Shown: positions 37,233-49,479, numbered from the stretch's first letter. The stretch: 60,000 nt of DNA from Mesostigma viride (GCA_009746045.1 RPFO01000041.1:5512920-5572919); one strand, 5' to 3'. The notes: generated by a model from the sequence alone, not told the origin. Numbers and translations are program-made.

Positions 37233-38239
37233 GATGTCGCTATTACACCACCCGACTTTACATCGAGTCACTGTGAATGATATATATATGGCTGCCTACA
37301 GCACCGCGCATGGTGTCCAAGTAAAATTATGGCGCTGCCAAGGCTGCGTACCTGCCGTTATCGCCTTGGTCTTTGTCACGGTGGCGTTCTCCAATTCACG
37401 TGCAACGTCCACTTCCTGTGCCAGCTCTGGCGCGGCGCGTGCCCTTCGGGCTGAATTTCAAATTTCCGCGTGCAGTCCGTTGGAGAGGGGCGCTGCGTCC
37501 GGAGTCCGGACGGAATTCGGAGGCTGCTGGTCGCACAAAAGATCGTTGTTGGCTGTTGAGTGATGTCCGACTGGCACGATGGAGAGGGCTCCATCACATT
37601 GGCGACCTCACCAGTGGCCCACATGTACCGACGAGACCTGCATCTCGAGCTTGTCGGCCCTCACGCTGCAGCTGTCGCCATGCGAGACGCCCTGAGACTC
37701 TCGGCATGATTTTTCCCGTGCAATATCACGCCCTCGATTCGCAGCAAGGCCCGTCTGCTCCAATATGGCCGACTGCGGGCTGTGCCGTAACAGGAAATGT
37801 CCGGGTGATGGCAGGCAGTGCCTACCCATCCCACCGCACGCACCGCGTCAAGCAATATTTCCACTTCCGCTGCTGCTGGGCACCGGGCTACTGCCTACAT
37901 TTCTTCAATCGCTCCATCGCCTCCTCCATGGTGCCTCGCTCCCTGCGGCCCCTCCGCCACGCCGGATATCCATGGCAATCAAGCCTACCGGCTACCACCA
38001 TACCGGCCACGAGCCCTTGCTGCACCAAACGAAGTGTGCGGCCCCGAATTAAGTGAAGTACACGGCAGGACTGGGAACCACCTGAAATTACATCGGGGTC
38101 TCCAGTGGACTTGGCGTCACATCTTGCTAACGTTGTCACTGTCGGCAGTTGTCAGTTGCTGTTGGTTGTTGCATGCTGAGGGTTGCAGATGTTCTAGGAA
38201 CAGCTGGTCCAATGTTGCTATGCATGCAGTTACTCTTGC

Positions 38240-38940
38240 CATTACGTGTGTCCGTGTGCCTCCAACCATCCCGCCACAATGCCAGCACCCTCCACCCCGC
38301 TAACTCCCACTCGCCCCACTCCCCTGCCTGTTCCATACCCGCCCCACCCACAAATATACGTCACAGACATCCACATGCCGTTATCCATCCCCACCTGACT
38401 ACGGACTACTCTCGCCCCCACGCTGAGGTCCCCCACAACACCGTAACACCGCCCTCCTCCCCCAAACCATCCGATGACCCACCCGACCATCCACCTTGAG
38501 TCCCCCCAAACCAACCTATCTGACTACCACCCTTCCGTATTACATACACCACCTTCCACACCAACATAACAAACCACCTACTAAACAAACCTACCGCCCC
38601 ACAACGAGGTTCCCCTACACCACTGCACCCCGCCCACCCCGCCCCCCGCTGCCCCAACATACGATGACTCCACCCCACCATCCACGTGAAGCATAACCAT
38701 CCACCCCGGCCTCCGGGGCAACCAATCAGCTGTCCACTCAACCATAACTGACACTGCTGCACCGACCACCGGCAAGCCCGCCTACGTACCATACCCAAGC
38801 CACCCACGCAACCCAAGCATCCCCAACCCTCACACGAACCTGTGACCTACGCACGAGCTACCTACAACTGCGACTCACAACTACTACATAATCAACCCAT
38901 AACAATGTCCCCCATGACCCCCGCCAAAGGGGGGGGTCCC
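38240..38940. repeat. C/A-rich low-complexity DNA
   Basis: Plus strand nearly lacks G; rich in CCACC, CACCC and ACCAACC. No gene seen. Confidence 0.6.
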
Positions 38941-39087
38941 CCCAATAGTCCAACACACACACACACACACACTCTACAATACCCAGGACCACGAGTACCC
39001 ACCCAATTCACCTCCCACAACGGTATCACCCACGAGTCCAGTGCCCCACCCATGTCCACAGCGACACCCCGGAGACTTCACCACGCC

Positions 39088-39385
39088 CACCGACTGCACG
39101 CACGCACACCTAGCTGCACACTCCCACGCACCTACCCTCGCACGCACGCATGCACGCAGCCATCAACCCACCCACCAAGGCACGCCTGCACAAACGCGCA
39201 CATGCACAAGTGCACGCACACGCACACATAGCTGCACACTCTCACGCACCCACTCACGCACGCACGCCTGCACACAGCCATCAACCCACCCGCCAAGGCA
39301 CGCCTGCACAAACGCACTCATGCACAACTGCACGCACTCGCCCACGCACGCACACCTAGCTGCACGCCTGCACGCAGTCACGCAA
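39088..39385. repeat. About 120-bp tandem repeat, 2.2 units, CACGCACG-rich
   Basis: Units start at AGCTGCACACTC (39112 and 39231) and AGCTGCACGCCTG (39358), each with AGCCATCAACCCACCC and AAGGCACGCCTGCACAAACG. 39390-39880 holds nothing recognised. Confidence 0.8.
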
Positions 39386-39879
39386 TGCATGGCAGCATGC
39401 CCGCCTTCTATATCATTCTTGGAATATCATGTTGCATATGGCATTATTATCATGTTTGTAAATTTAACTCCTTGCTTTCTGTATGCTTTCTTTCTTTGGG
39501 GGATGACTTGATGCAGATCGTGGAGCATACAAGCTCGACGAGAAGACGTACACATCAATATTGAGTGAAACCACCGTTGCTGGGCTCTGGCATGCCAGCT
39601 GTTATATGGCCATGAGCCATCAGCTAGCAATCCAGAAATAGGATGAGAGCAGTTTTGAGTCGATGTTTTATATTTTGATGGTATTGAAATGATGAGTCAC
39701 AGAATGCCACAATGAAACATAAGTTCATTACTATCAAACAGCGTGATGCCATGAATGCCACGCCTAATACCACAAGATGTGCTAATAACGTATTTAATTC
39801 ATTAATGAATTGTTGGATTTATTGCATGATGGTGTTATGCTTGTTAGAATACACATTTAATTCTGGCAATGGCATGCCT

Positions 39880-40190
39880 GAGAAAATGCCCTGAGATTTT
39901 CAGCGCCTGAGAAAATGCCCTGAGATTTTCAGCCTGAGAAACAAAAATCTCAGTGTCCACGTAAAATCTCAGTTTCCACTTAGCCCTGAGATTTCCTGAG
40001 AAAAAGCCAATTTTCTCAGGCCAATCTCAGGAAATCTCAGGTCACTTTCTCAGGAAATCTCAGGAAATCTCAGGAAAATCTCAGGAAATCTCAGGAAATC
40101 TCAGGACATCTCAGGAAATCTCAGGAAATCTCAGTTTTTTTCTCAGGAAATCTCAGGAAATCTCAGGAAATCTCAGTTTTCTCAGTAGCG
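39880..40190. repeat. CTGAG/CTCAGGAAAT subterminal repeats, right
   Basis: Dense CTCAGGAAAT decamers, mirror of the left block. Confidence 0.85.
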
Positions 40191-40416
40191 AGTTCCTAGT
40201 GTTGTTCAGTCTCGCACCGTGAGACGGGCTGAACACGGCTGAATCCTTCTTTTAAGTAGAAGGGGGCGTAGCCGGTACTATCGAAATCAGCCAAACGTAT
40301 ATTCTGATCAGACACTCCGCAAAGGTGAAAACCATTTGCGTTCAGTGGTATATGTCCATTGTCCAATATTGGCCACCGCGTCGCCAAACCAGGGCTATAA
40401 ATTAATGTCATAGGTC

Positions 40417-40540
40417 ACCAGCACCAGTGGCGCCTGCAGCTCGTAGGGCACCTAGCTCGCACCAACCAGGTAGACACCTCACGTGGCCCCCCCGCGGGAC
40501 TGCGACCAGCTCAGCCTGGCCGGCACCTCCTGACACCTGC
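40417..40540 (+). pseudogene. LINE ORF2 tail fragment
   Basis: QWRLQLVGHLARTNQVDTSR, then RPAQPGRHLLT; nearly the same as 28915-29030. Truncated at both ends and joined to the minus-strand ORF that follows. Confidence 0.7.
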
Positions 40541-40544
40541 GGAG

Positions 40545-41642
40545 AGCCCTCTCCTCCTTACGCATGCGCCTGTCTAGGGCACGTGCGTTCCGCCTGCTCT
40601 TCCTCGCCAGCCTGGCCTCCTGCTCCCTCCTCGCCGGGCCCACCATCGCTGCCAGTGCCGCTTCCGACCTCTTCATGGCTGCGTCCAAACGCGCCTGATG
40701 ACGCCGGGTCTTCTCCGTGGCATCGTGCGCCTTCGCACGAAGTCGCCGCAGCTCCCGATGCTGCGCCTCCCTGGCTGCACGCTCCCTAGCCAAACTGTTC
40801 CCTGCCATGGACCGCACCATCGCCCTCTTTGCCTTCCGCTGGCAATGCCTGGTGTACTCGATCTTGGCCAGTCGCTCGGCCTCGACCATGGCCGGGTCCA
40901 TCAGAACCAGCTCCTCGCCCCGCGCTCCTGGCTGCATCTCCACCGAGGAGTCTGTCTCCTGCAATACATCCCCAGCCTGCATGCGCCGAAAGTTGCGCGC
41001 TGTGCGCCTGTGCGCAAAGGTGAAGAGCTCGTTCTTCTTGCGGAGAACGTAGGGGGGCGCCTCGCGCGCACCTGTCGGCCCCGCGCGCAAACCCGCCCTC
41101 GCCACTCGATCCCGCTCCAGCTGCCGCTCCGCGAGCTCCCGGGCTATTCTGTCTATCTCAGTCTCCGCCCTCAGCTGAGCCTCGCGCTGAGCCTCCAGCT
41201 CGCGCTGCTCCTCCAGCTCCTTACGCAGCTGGGCCTCCTGCCGAAGGCGCTCTGCCTCTCGGCGGAGCAGCTCCTCGCGCTTCTCCCTGTCCTCCGGCAG
41301 CTCGAGATCCACGAGGTCCTCGTCCTCGTCGTAGCCATCCGACGGGATATCCCCCAGTACCGGCACCACCCTCCCCGGCCCCGTAACCAGCTCGGGTGCC
41401 GTGGGCTGCCCTTCAGCCGGTGGTGCATTGGGACGCCAGACATTGTATATCGGCGGCCTCGCCGCCAGCTGATCCAGGAACCGCGGGTCCTCGTCCGAAG
41501 ACGAGCGACCACTGCCGGCATCGCTGCCAGCGTGATCACCCCTACCCTGCCGGCCCCGCACTGCCGCCCGGTAGTCCAAATCTTCGGACGACGGGGACAG
41601 GCTTGACTCCGAAGAGCCCTCACGATCAGAAACGTTCGCCAT
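40545..41642 (-). CDS. Coiled-coil ORF1/gag-like protein
   Basis: ATG at 41642 (MANVSDREGSSESSLSPSSE), acidic Ser-rich N-terminus (1-120), long charged coiled coil EKREELLRREAERLRQEAQL (about 125-200), then a basic region ERLAKIEYTRHCQRKAKRAM and a second charged helix to about residue 365. The open frame runs on to 40479, but its last residues lie in the antisense LINE-tail fragment, so the true C-terminus was probably lost. Role as a retroelement ORF1 RNA-binding protein is inference from coiled-coil/basic architecture and LINE neighbours. 41643-42205 shows nothing recognised. Confidence 0.45.
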
Positions 41643-42206
41643 TTTAAAATGAGAGAGTAGTATAAAAACTGTGAGAGTTTTTATTAATGCAAGTTATAGC
41701 ACTCGTGCAATGGATGCGAACGTGTGTTTGATTATGCAATGGCTGGCATATATCAATCCATGCAAGCTTGCCAACCTGGCTTGCATGGGCACGTAGGTTA
41801 GGGTAACCTAGCTATCCTGCACTAGTGCTAACCAATGAGGTGCTGGCTCCGTCCAGCTAGATCTACTCCAGCTAGGACTGATACGATGCCCACAGGCACC
41901 GGCTGCCTAACAGCACTACGTGGATGGTCCTGGACCTCCCCTAGGACCTCCGTACAGGACTAGCACTGCAACCACCTTGTGGTCTGCATCACAGCTCATC
42001 AACCCTACCACGTGAATACCCACGTGCGTGTGCCCTACATATCTCAGTGCTAATATCTAGCACCCACGTGCCCAATATGGCACGTGCGGATCTAAACCCT
42101 AGTAGAGATATGTCCAGTGTACTACACCACCGTCCATGTCCGTATCCCACTTGGGAGACGGGGACAACGCCACGTGTACTGATAGTCTAGGCCTGAAGTC
42201 CTAGAA

Positions 42207-42772
42207 TAACTTCCTTAACGTAGGGTTTTCTGAGCGCCCGTCATCAGAGTCTTTGTATCATGGTATGCCTCGTATTTCGGACGAGATTAGGCAGCGTAGG
42301 ATAGCATTTGTAGGACACCTTGCTCGCACCAGCCAGGTCGACACCGCCCTTGGTCTGGCCGGCCCCCGGCGGCTTGGCCAGCCAGGGCGACACATTCTGA
42401 CCTGGCCTGGCCCCAAGGGCATTCCCAAAAGGGTAGGGAAACCTGTCACGAACTACATCCAGATGTTGCTGGACGACCTAGTGGTCCCAGCCCAGTTTGA
42501 ACACCGTATCCACTCTCTCTCCCGTCTTTGGACTGTCGTGCAGGACAAGACGCGGTGGCAGAAGATTGTCAAGGCTCACACGCCCGACCCTGTGGGCAAG
42601 CCCCCTCCCCCCAAGAGGAGGAGGCGTTTTGATGAGTAGTGTAGTTAGGATTTTCTAGACTAGATAGCTTAGAGTTAGGTTAGTTCGATTACGCGGCTTC
42701 CTCCACTCCACCCATCCATCATGGAATATGTGCTACATGATCTCCCAACGGAGGCATGTTATCATATAATTT
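42207..42772 (+). pseudogene. LINE 3' end: ORF2 C-terminus, 3' UTR and TTTAA tail
   Basis: The frame from 42218 to TAG at about 42639 reads FSERPSSESLYHGMPRISDE, IRQRRIAFVGHLARTSQVDT, and ends PVGKPPPPKRRRRFDE. The 3' UTR is 130 bp, ending GGAGGCATGTTATCATATAA and TTTAATTTAATTT. 5'-truncated copy, typical of target-primed reverse transcription. Confidence 0.8.
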
Positions 42773-42784
42773 AATTTAATTTGA

Positions 42785-42960
42785 TGGGGGTGGGCCCAAG
42801 CAGAAGGGGCGCTTTGCTGAGTAGAATAGGTAGGGTTTTCTAGATTAGATTCGCTCAGAGTTAGATTAGTTTGGTTTCGCGGCTTTGTCCCCCCTCCATC
42901 CATCCACGGGCATATGTGCTACATGATCTCCCAACGGAGTCATGTTATTAAAAATTAAAT
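42785..42960 (+). mobile_element. Second, diverged LINE 3' UTR copy
   Basis: GGGTGGGCCCAAGCAGAAGG, TAGGGTTTTCTAGATTAGAT and TACATGATCTCCCAACGGAG parallel the preceding 3' UTR; ends TTAAAAATTAAATTATAA. Confidence 0.7.
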
Positions 42961-43160
42961 TATAACATGCCTCCGTGGGGAGGTCATGTAGCACATATTT
43001 CATGAGGGCCATGGGGTGGAGGAAGCCGCGTGATCGAACTATCCTAACTCTATCTAGAAAATCCTAACTGCACTACTCATCAAAACGCCTCCTCCGCTTG
43101 GGGGGAGGTGGCTTGCCCACAGGGTCGGGCGTGTGCGCCTTGACAATCGCCTTGACAATC
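42955..43160 (-). mobile_element. Inverted LINE 3' end fused to the next LINE
   Basis: On minus this reads the C-terminal PVGKPPPPKRRRRFDE, stop and 3' UTR, i.e. the same 3' end as 42560-42770 in opposite orientation, head-on to the RT-bearing copy that follows. Consistent with 5' inversion (twin priming) or a later rearrangement. Confidence 0.7.
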
Positions 43161-45885
43161 GCGGATGCCAAGGCCTGCCAGGCTCGCAACCAGGGCAAGG
43201 ACATGTGGTACCACCTCGACCGGCTCGGCGGACGGCGGCAGCGCACCCCGGTGGAGCACACGGGGGACGGCACGGCGCCGGTAAGCCTTGACCGCTGGTT
43301 GGCCCACAATGTTTCCTTGACCGGTGGGGCTCGCGCCCCCCCCCCGCCGCTTCACCCCGAGACGGCCGCCCGCCTCGGGGTCGCCGGACCCCCGCCGCCG
43401 CCAGCGCCCCCCTCCTCGGCCGCGGACTACCAAGTCCCCGCCTTGCCGGAGGGCTGCCTTGCCACTGACGACGTCGTCCCCCCCTTCACTTTGAAGGAAT
43501 TGGACGGCGCCCTTGCTCGCCTGCGGTACGACGCAGCAGTCGGTGCCGACCACCTTTCTGCTGAGCTGCTGAAGACCCCTGATCTGGCGGTTAGGGATCT
43601 TCTGCTGGCGTTCTGCAACCGTGTCCTGCTCTCTGACGAGCCTCCGCCTGCTGAGTGGCAGACGGCCATCCGCGTCATGCTGTACAAGAAGGGCTCTGCT
43701 GCTGACCCCGGTAACTACCGGGGTGTCTGCCTCCAGAGCGCCGCGCTGAAGGTCTTCATGCGCATGATGCTGCACAGGCTCCGCGCCGCGCTGGACCCAC
43801 ACCTGGGTGAGTCTCAGATGGGTTTCCGTCGTGGTCGTAACACTGTCATGGCTGTGTTTGTCGCGCGCCGGTTGATGGAGGAGGTGCGTCGACTTCCCCC
43901 TGACAGTTTGCCGCTGGTCTTCATTTTTGTTGACTATATCAAGGCCTTTGACACGGTTCCATCAAGTTTCGTTTAAGTGGCCAGCCGGAGCGGCTGCTTA
44001 GGTTTTAGCGGACAAGTGTTCGAAGCGCGTCATTGGTGAATTACTTGGGAACTTGGGTTTCCCCGCGAAACTCCAACCGCACGTTCAGATTTCCAAATCT
44101 CAAGTAAAGTTCGGCGCAACTTTCTGAACGGGGGCAGTTGACGAGCAGCATTCCTCCGGACGAATGAATTGCGTTCCATACTTGCGCAAAATTTTGAAAG
44201 GTAGCTTGCGTGCAGCCCTACTAAAATTTGCGCGGACGTTCAGATTTCCAAATCTCGGGTAAATTTCGGCGGAACTTTCTGAACGGGGGTAGTTGGCGGG
44301 CAGCGTTCCTCCAGACGAATGAAATGCGTTCCATACTAGCGCAAAATTTTGAAAGGTAGCTTGCGTGCAGCCCTACTAAAATTTGCGCGAAGTGTGGGAC
44401 TGAAAATTCGTAACGGAAACGTTTTGGTAGTTGCCGTCACTTCCTTTTGTGCAAACGTGTGGGAGTGAAAATTCGTAACGGAAACTTTTTGGTAGTTGCC
44501 GTCACTTCATTTTGCGCGAGTGTTGGGCTGAAAATTCGTAACGGAAACTTTTTGGTAGTTGGCGTCACTTCCTTTGGTTCGACTGAAAATTCGCTGAAAT
44601 TCGCTGAATTCGTACCGTAGCCTAATTTTTAGTACCTCGAAGTGACGGGGCACCTAAAAATTTGCCCACAAGTACACTTGGCAGCGCGCTCACTGGGAAA
44701 AATTGTACAGCCGCTCCGGCGGGCCACTTGAACGAATTGTAATGCTGGGAGGCTCTTTGGGCCATCCTAGCTCTGGATCGGGTACCACCTGCGTTTATTG
44801 CTGCCATTCGCCGTCTGTATGAGGGTTCACAGGCAGTAGTGCGGACTGCGGAGGGCACCACTCCACCATTCCCCCTTCACCACGGGGTGTGGCAAGGTTG
44901 TGTCCTGTCCCCATACCTGTTCATTATTGTCGTGGATCACGTCATGCGCCGGGCACGTGCGCGCTTTACTGCTCTTAAGGGGTTCGAGCCAGGCTTGGAC
45001 ATCCTTAACGTGAAAGAGCACGGCGGGGTTAGACCTGGTTACCGCCTTGCCGACCTGATTTATGCGGATGATACCACCCTCATCGAGCGCCCGAGCACAT
45101 TCAGACCTGGCTGGACTGCCTGGGCCTGGAGGCGCGGGCGGTGGGGCTGGAGATTAGTGTCAAAACTGAGGCGATGGTGATAGGAGCATCCAGTAAACCA
45201 CCGCTGCCGCGCCTGCTCGACGGGACGGAGGTCCCGTTCCGCGACCGCTTCAAGCTGTTGGGGAGCTGGCTTCCTGACACCGCCGACGATGTGGACACCC
45301 GCATCGGCCTTGCCTGGGCCAAGCTCCGTTCGCTCACACCCTACTGGCGCTCGAAGGGCCTGAACGGGCACCGCAAGCGCATGCTCTTCAAGGTCCTCGT
45401 CCTCACGGTGCTCACGTACATGGCGCCGAGGCGTGGACCCTCCCCCCCAAACTGGCAGCTCGGCTCGACGGCACCGTTTACAGGATGCTCCGGCAGGTCC
45501 TTAATGTAGGTTTTTCCGAGCGTCCGTCATCAGAGTCTCTGTATCATGGCATGCCTCGTGTTTCGGACGAGATTAGACAGCGTAGGATAGCATTTGTAGG
45601 ACACCTTGCACGCACCAGCCAGGTCGACACCACCCTTGGTCTGGCCGGCCCCCAGCGGCTTGGACAGCCAGGGCGGCACATTCTGACCTGGCCTGGCCCC
45701 AAGGACATTCCCAAAAGGGTAGGGAAACCTGTCACCAACTACGTTCAGATGCTGCTGGACGACCTCGTGGTCCCAGCCCAGTTTGAGCACCGCATCCACT
45801 CTCTCTCCCGTCTTTGGACTGCCATGCAGGACAAGACGCGGTGGAAGAAGTCATGTTATGATTTAATTTAATTTAATTTTAATGG
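43160..45885 (+). pseudogene. LINE reverse transcriptase (ORF2), interrupted and frameshifted
   Basis: Before the break: LRYDAAVGADHLSAELLK, WQTAIRVMLYKKGSAADPGN, MGFRRGRN and FVDYIKAFDTV (motif A) to about 43960. After a 0.77 kb insertion: EALWAILALDRVPPAFIAAI, GVWQGCVLSPYLF (motif B) and YADD (45061-45072). Then the thumb KLLGSWLPDTADDVDTRIGL and, after shifts near 45115, 45430 and 45480, the LYHGMPRVSDE tail, ending in TTTAATTTAATTTAA at 45855-45880. The catalytic residues survive, but the insertion and shifts prevent function. No endonuclease is visible in this copy. Confidence 0.85.
43968..44736. mobile_element. 0.77 kb MITE inside the LINE reverse transcriptase
   Basis: Inverted ends TTCGTTTAAGTGGCC.GCC and, inverted, TTCGTTCAAGTGGCC.GCC extend through GGAGCGGCTG (about 27 bp, 2-3 mismatches). 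The interior has two ~154-bp repeats (starting CGTTCAGATTTCCAAATCTC) and three ~65-bp repeats (GAAAATTCGTAACGGAAAC). RT homology stops on the left at FDTV and resumes at EALW on the right. Target duplication not clear. Confidence 0.85.
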
Positions 45886-46145
45886 GGGGCATGCTCCTGT
45901 TTAATACCCACGAGCCCCGCGGCCCATTGCTAGAATGCAGGGTAGAAGTTCGCAGGTGGAGGTTATTGCCCCTGAGGATATCCGCTACACTACCGCCTCG
46001 TCTGCAATTACAGTACAGGACAGCTGAGATGAGGATTTTATCCCCCTCAAGTGGCTATAGTACGGTTCCAAGGGCATGATGCATTGAATGAAAGAGTGCG
46101 TGAGTGCGTGCGTGAGTGCGTGCGTGTGTGCGTGCGTGCGTGCGT

Positions 46146-47074
46146 GAGGGAGGGAGGGAGGGAGGGGAGGGAGGAGGGAGGGAGGGAGGGAGGGAGGGAG
46201 GGAGGGAGGGAGGGAGGGAGGGAGGGAGGGGAGGGAGGGAGGGAGGGAGGGAGGGAGGGAGGGAGGAGGGGGAGGGAGGGAGGGAGGGAGGGAGGGAGGG
46301 AGGGAGGGAGGAGGGAGGGAGGGAGGGAGGGAGGAGGGAGGGAGGGAGGGAGGAGGGAGGGAGGGAGGGAGGGAGGGAGGAGGGAGGGAGGGAGGGGGGA
46401 GGGAGGGGGAGGAGGGAGGAGGGAGGGAGGGAGGGAGGGAGGGAGGGAGGGAGGGAGGGAGGAGGGAGGGAGGGAGGGAGGAGGGAGGGAGGGAGGAGGA
46501 GGGAGGAGGGAGGGAGGGAGGGAGGAGGGAGGGAGGGAGGGAGGGAGGAGGGAGGAGGGAGGGAGGGAGGGAGGAGGGAGGAGGGAGGGAGGGAGGGAGG
46601 GAGGGAGGGAGGGAGGAGGGAGGGAGGGAGGGAGGGAGGGAGGGAGGGAGGAGGGAGGGAGGGAGGGAGGGAGGGAGGGAGGAGGGAGGGAGGAGGGAGG
46701 GAGGGAGGGAGGGAGGAGGGAGGGAGGAGGGAGGGAGGGAGGGAGGGAGGGGGAGGGAGGGAGGGAGGGAGGGAGGGAGGGAGGGAGGGAGGGAGGAGGG
46801 GGAGGGAGGGAGGGAGGAGGGAGGGAGGGAGGGAGGGAGGGAGGAGGGAGGGAGGGAGGGAGGGAGGGAGGGAGGAGGGAGGGAGGAGGAGGGAGGGAGG
46901 GAGGGAGGGAGGGAGGGAGGGAGGGAGGAGGAGGGAGGGAGGAGGGAGGGAGGGAGGGAGGGAGGGAGGGAGGGAGGGAGGGAGGGAGGGAGGGAGGGAG
47001 GGAGGGAGGAGGGAGGGAGGAGGGAGGGAGGAGGGAGGGAGGGAGGGAGGGAGGGAGGGAGGGAGGGAGGGAGT
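46146..47074. repeat. 0.93 kb GGGA / GGAGGGA minisatellite
   Basis: Irregular mixture of GGGA and GGA units; G-rich on plus. Preceded by GTGCGTGC repeats (46097-46145). Open frames are low complexity. 45885-46095 holds nothing recognised. Confidence 0.97.
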
Positions 47075-47261
47075 GCAAACGGCCGGGGAAATACGCTTTG
47101 GATTTCGAGCTCCGAAAATCGTCATGATCAATCTGCAGAGGACTTTTACCGGGCATTTTCGGCATCAGTAGGTTAATGCATTAAAGGAGACAGTGTCTCT
47201 ACCTTTGTCATGTTTCTAAGTACTATCATGGCAATGGTAATCCTCCCACCCACACTATTCA

Positions 47262-47480
47262 CCAAGCACACGTTCAGCCCACTGACCAAGCACATGTTCC
47301 ACCCACTGACCAAGCACACGTTCCACCCACTGACCACACACGGGTTCCTCCTACTGACCAAGCACACGTTCCACCCACTGCATGACCAAACACGGGTTCC
47401 CTATACTGACCAAAACCACACGTTCAACTCACTGCATGACCAAGCACAGGCTTTACCCACTGACCACGCACGGGTGCACC
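47262..47480. repeat. ACTGACCAAGCACACGTTCC repeats
   Basis: About eight units of 20-27 nt (CACTGACCAAGCACACGTTC and variants). 47480-47820 holds GTTGGGTCGCAT-type short repeats only. Confidence 0.8.
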
Positions 47481-47970
47481 ATACTAAACAAAGCACTCCG
47501 GGTAAGTACCATCATCCACGGGTTATCCAGGTGCTGCCAAGTTGCCCTAGCCCCTACACTGCACTCACCCACCGAACCAAACAGCCAAGCAAACAACCCA
47601 ACCACCAATTGAAAGCAAACGGCATGTCTCTTCACCCTAATAATATAGTATGTACAGTCATTCATGCCTTCAGTTGGGTTGGCTTAAGTTGTGTTCACGA
47701 CTTAAGTTGGGTCGCATGATTAATTAAACTCGTGCTCCTGCTGGCGTTGGGTCGCATCAGATTTCGGCATTCAAGTTCAAAGTAGTTCAGAACAGTATGT
47801 TTGAGTATCTTTAGTTCAAATTAGTACAATTAAGTAGAGTCATTCATGTGTTAAGTTGGGTCGACCCCACAAAAACCTTGAACACAACGAAAGACGTGAA
47901 TGACGGAATAACTGTACCAGTAGGGGCTTGGCCCCTACCGGGTCTACTTGTTATCATGGATAAAACACAC

Positions 47971-48349
47971 TCGGGGTTCTCTGAACATAGTTTCTTTATA
48001 GTGATACGGAAGGGGAGCCGCTGATGCTAGGTGAAATAGAGCTGGGTGATGTGATCGTAATAAGGTTGATTAGGCTTCTAGTGTACGAGTATTACGGATG
48101 ATATGGCCTAATTGTTGCGGCCCATACCTTGACGGTGTGCTGAGTACCTTGACGACGGATTTTTGCGTCTAGGTTCTCCTAGCAGATCTGTGATTGCGGA
48201 CGGGTTTGCAACAAGCAATATCTGAAGTAAAACTTGACGGCTAAAACTGTTTAGAGGCCGTTGCCGGATCTGGCCGTTGGTAGAGAGCCGTTCGCCTTGA
48301 AACACGATAAAAGCTTGCTCACCTAGCTCATGGCGGTCTCTTTTGTTTT
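47971..48349 (+). repeat. Split direct repeat A1
   Basis: 379 bp, starts TCGGGGTTCTCTGAACATAG, ends GGTCTCTTTTGTTTT; equal to A2 (56259-56640) except for 3 extra nt (AGT) in A2 near 56290. Confidence 0.95.
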
Positions 48350-48420
48350 AACGAAGGCGGCGACAGGGGTCAGGGGCAGCGTAGCTGACGCCCGGAATTC
48401 CTTTCTGCAAAGCGGCTGGG

Positions 48421-49479
48421 ATGCCGAAGCCCGGGCGGAAGCCAGGTTCGACAGGTGCTGGGAAGCAATTACCGAAAGCTAATCCCGAGGTGCCGACAGC
48501 TACTAAACAGACGGGAAAGGGCCGACTAGGCTGGCCGACGCAGAAGAAAAGGCTCCATCAGGAGCTCTCCACTTGCTCGGGCCTGCCTGAAGTGTGCGCT
48601 GCCTTTGAGGCGGTCCTCGGGACCGACTGGGTAACTACTGTCAGCCGGTGGTCTGCGGCCCAGCTGGAGTCCGTCGTTGGACTGCTGGTCGACCACGTGG
48701 ACGGGCCTGAAATTCTGGCAGCAGCGGACCCAAACGAAGCGCTAGTGGCAGCCCTCCAAAGCGCCCGGGACTTGGCGGACTCGGACGAAGAGGAGATGCA
48801 GCCACCACGCCGGCCCACGAAAGGGGCGAAAAAGGGGACGAAAAAAGTCGGAAGCCCAGCCCCGAGCAAGGGAAAGGCCGCGGGGGATGTGAGGGAGCAG
48901 CTCTTGGAGCTGGCGGCTATTATTGGCAAGCAGGGGCAGGCGGGCAAAGAAGAGGAGGAGGAGGAGGAGTCCGAGGAAGAGGATTTCCTGACGAAATTGA
49001 AGGATGCGCTGGCCGGGGCAGATGGGGCTTCCAGGAAGCCGAAAAAGACCAAAGGGGTGACGCTGCCCACTCGAGCACAAGTGGTGAATTGGAGGGTGCA
49101 AGAGAGAGTGCTCCCCGAGGTGCTCGAGGATGCCAACGACAATGGAGGGGGGATAAAGAGTTGGATCATGGCTACTCGCCAAGGGGGGTGGAGGAACCAG
49201 GAAAGCAGGAAGGTGGTCATGAACATCGCCCTGGCCATGGACACACTCTTCAAGGAGTTGGGGCCGGCAGCCGGGGAGTTGGCTGGGGTAGAGTATCTCA
49301 TGAGGGTGGTGGCAGCCATGCTCCTAGTGGAGAGCCAGGGGTCAGGAGGGTGGAAGGTGGCTGGCCACCTCCTTGCTCTCAAGGAAGATGCCTCCTTGGT
49401 GAGCAACCCGGCCATGAAGATGGCCCTGCAAAGCGCCACGATGATGGAGAAGCTGGGCAAGGCCCAGCAAACCAAGTAA
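48421..49479 (+). CDS. Gag-like ORF1 of the YR retrotransposon
   Basis: 352 residues from ATG 48421, 72 bp after A1. Basic N-terminus MPKPGRKPGSTGAGK, a helical segment around residues 55-115, a Lys/Pro-rich linker with Glu run (EEEEEEESEEED, about 180-192), and a C-terminal helical domain (VVMNIALAMDTLFKEL, EYLMRVVAAMLLV). No zinc knuckle. Position and architecture suit a structural RNA-binding protein. The pol frame overlaps its 3' part in another phase. Confidence 0.7.
   Translation: MPKPGRKPGSTGAGKQLPKANPEVPTATKQTGKGRLGWPTQKKRLHQELSTCSGLPEVCAAFEAVLGTDWVTTVSRWSAAQLESVVGLLVDHVDGPEILAAADPNEALVAALQSARDLADSDEEEMQPPRRPTKGAKKGTKKVGSPAPSKGKAAGDVREQLLELAAIIGKQGQAGKEEEEEEESEEEDFLTKLKDALAGADGASRKPKKTKGVTLPTRAQVVNWRVQERVLPEVLEDANDNGGGIKSWIMATRQGGWRNQESRKVVMNIALAMDTLFKELGPAAGELAGVEYLMRVVAAMLLVESQGSGGWKVAGHLLALKEDASLVSNPAMKMALQSATMMEKLGKAQQTK

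Noticed and set aside
37373-38056. 227-codon plus-strand ORF
   Set aside because: No domain, composition like non-coding GC-rich DNA, overlapping open frames on both strands.
46047-47171. Long Gly/Arg/Glu and Pro/Ser/Leu frames
   Set aside because: Products of the GGGA array.
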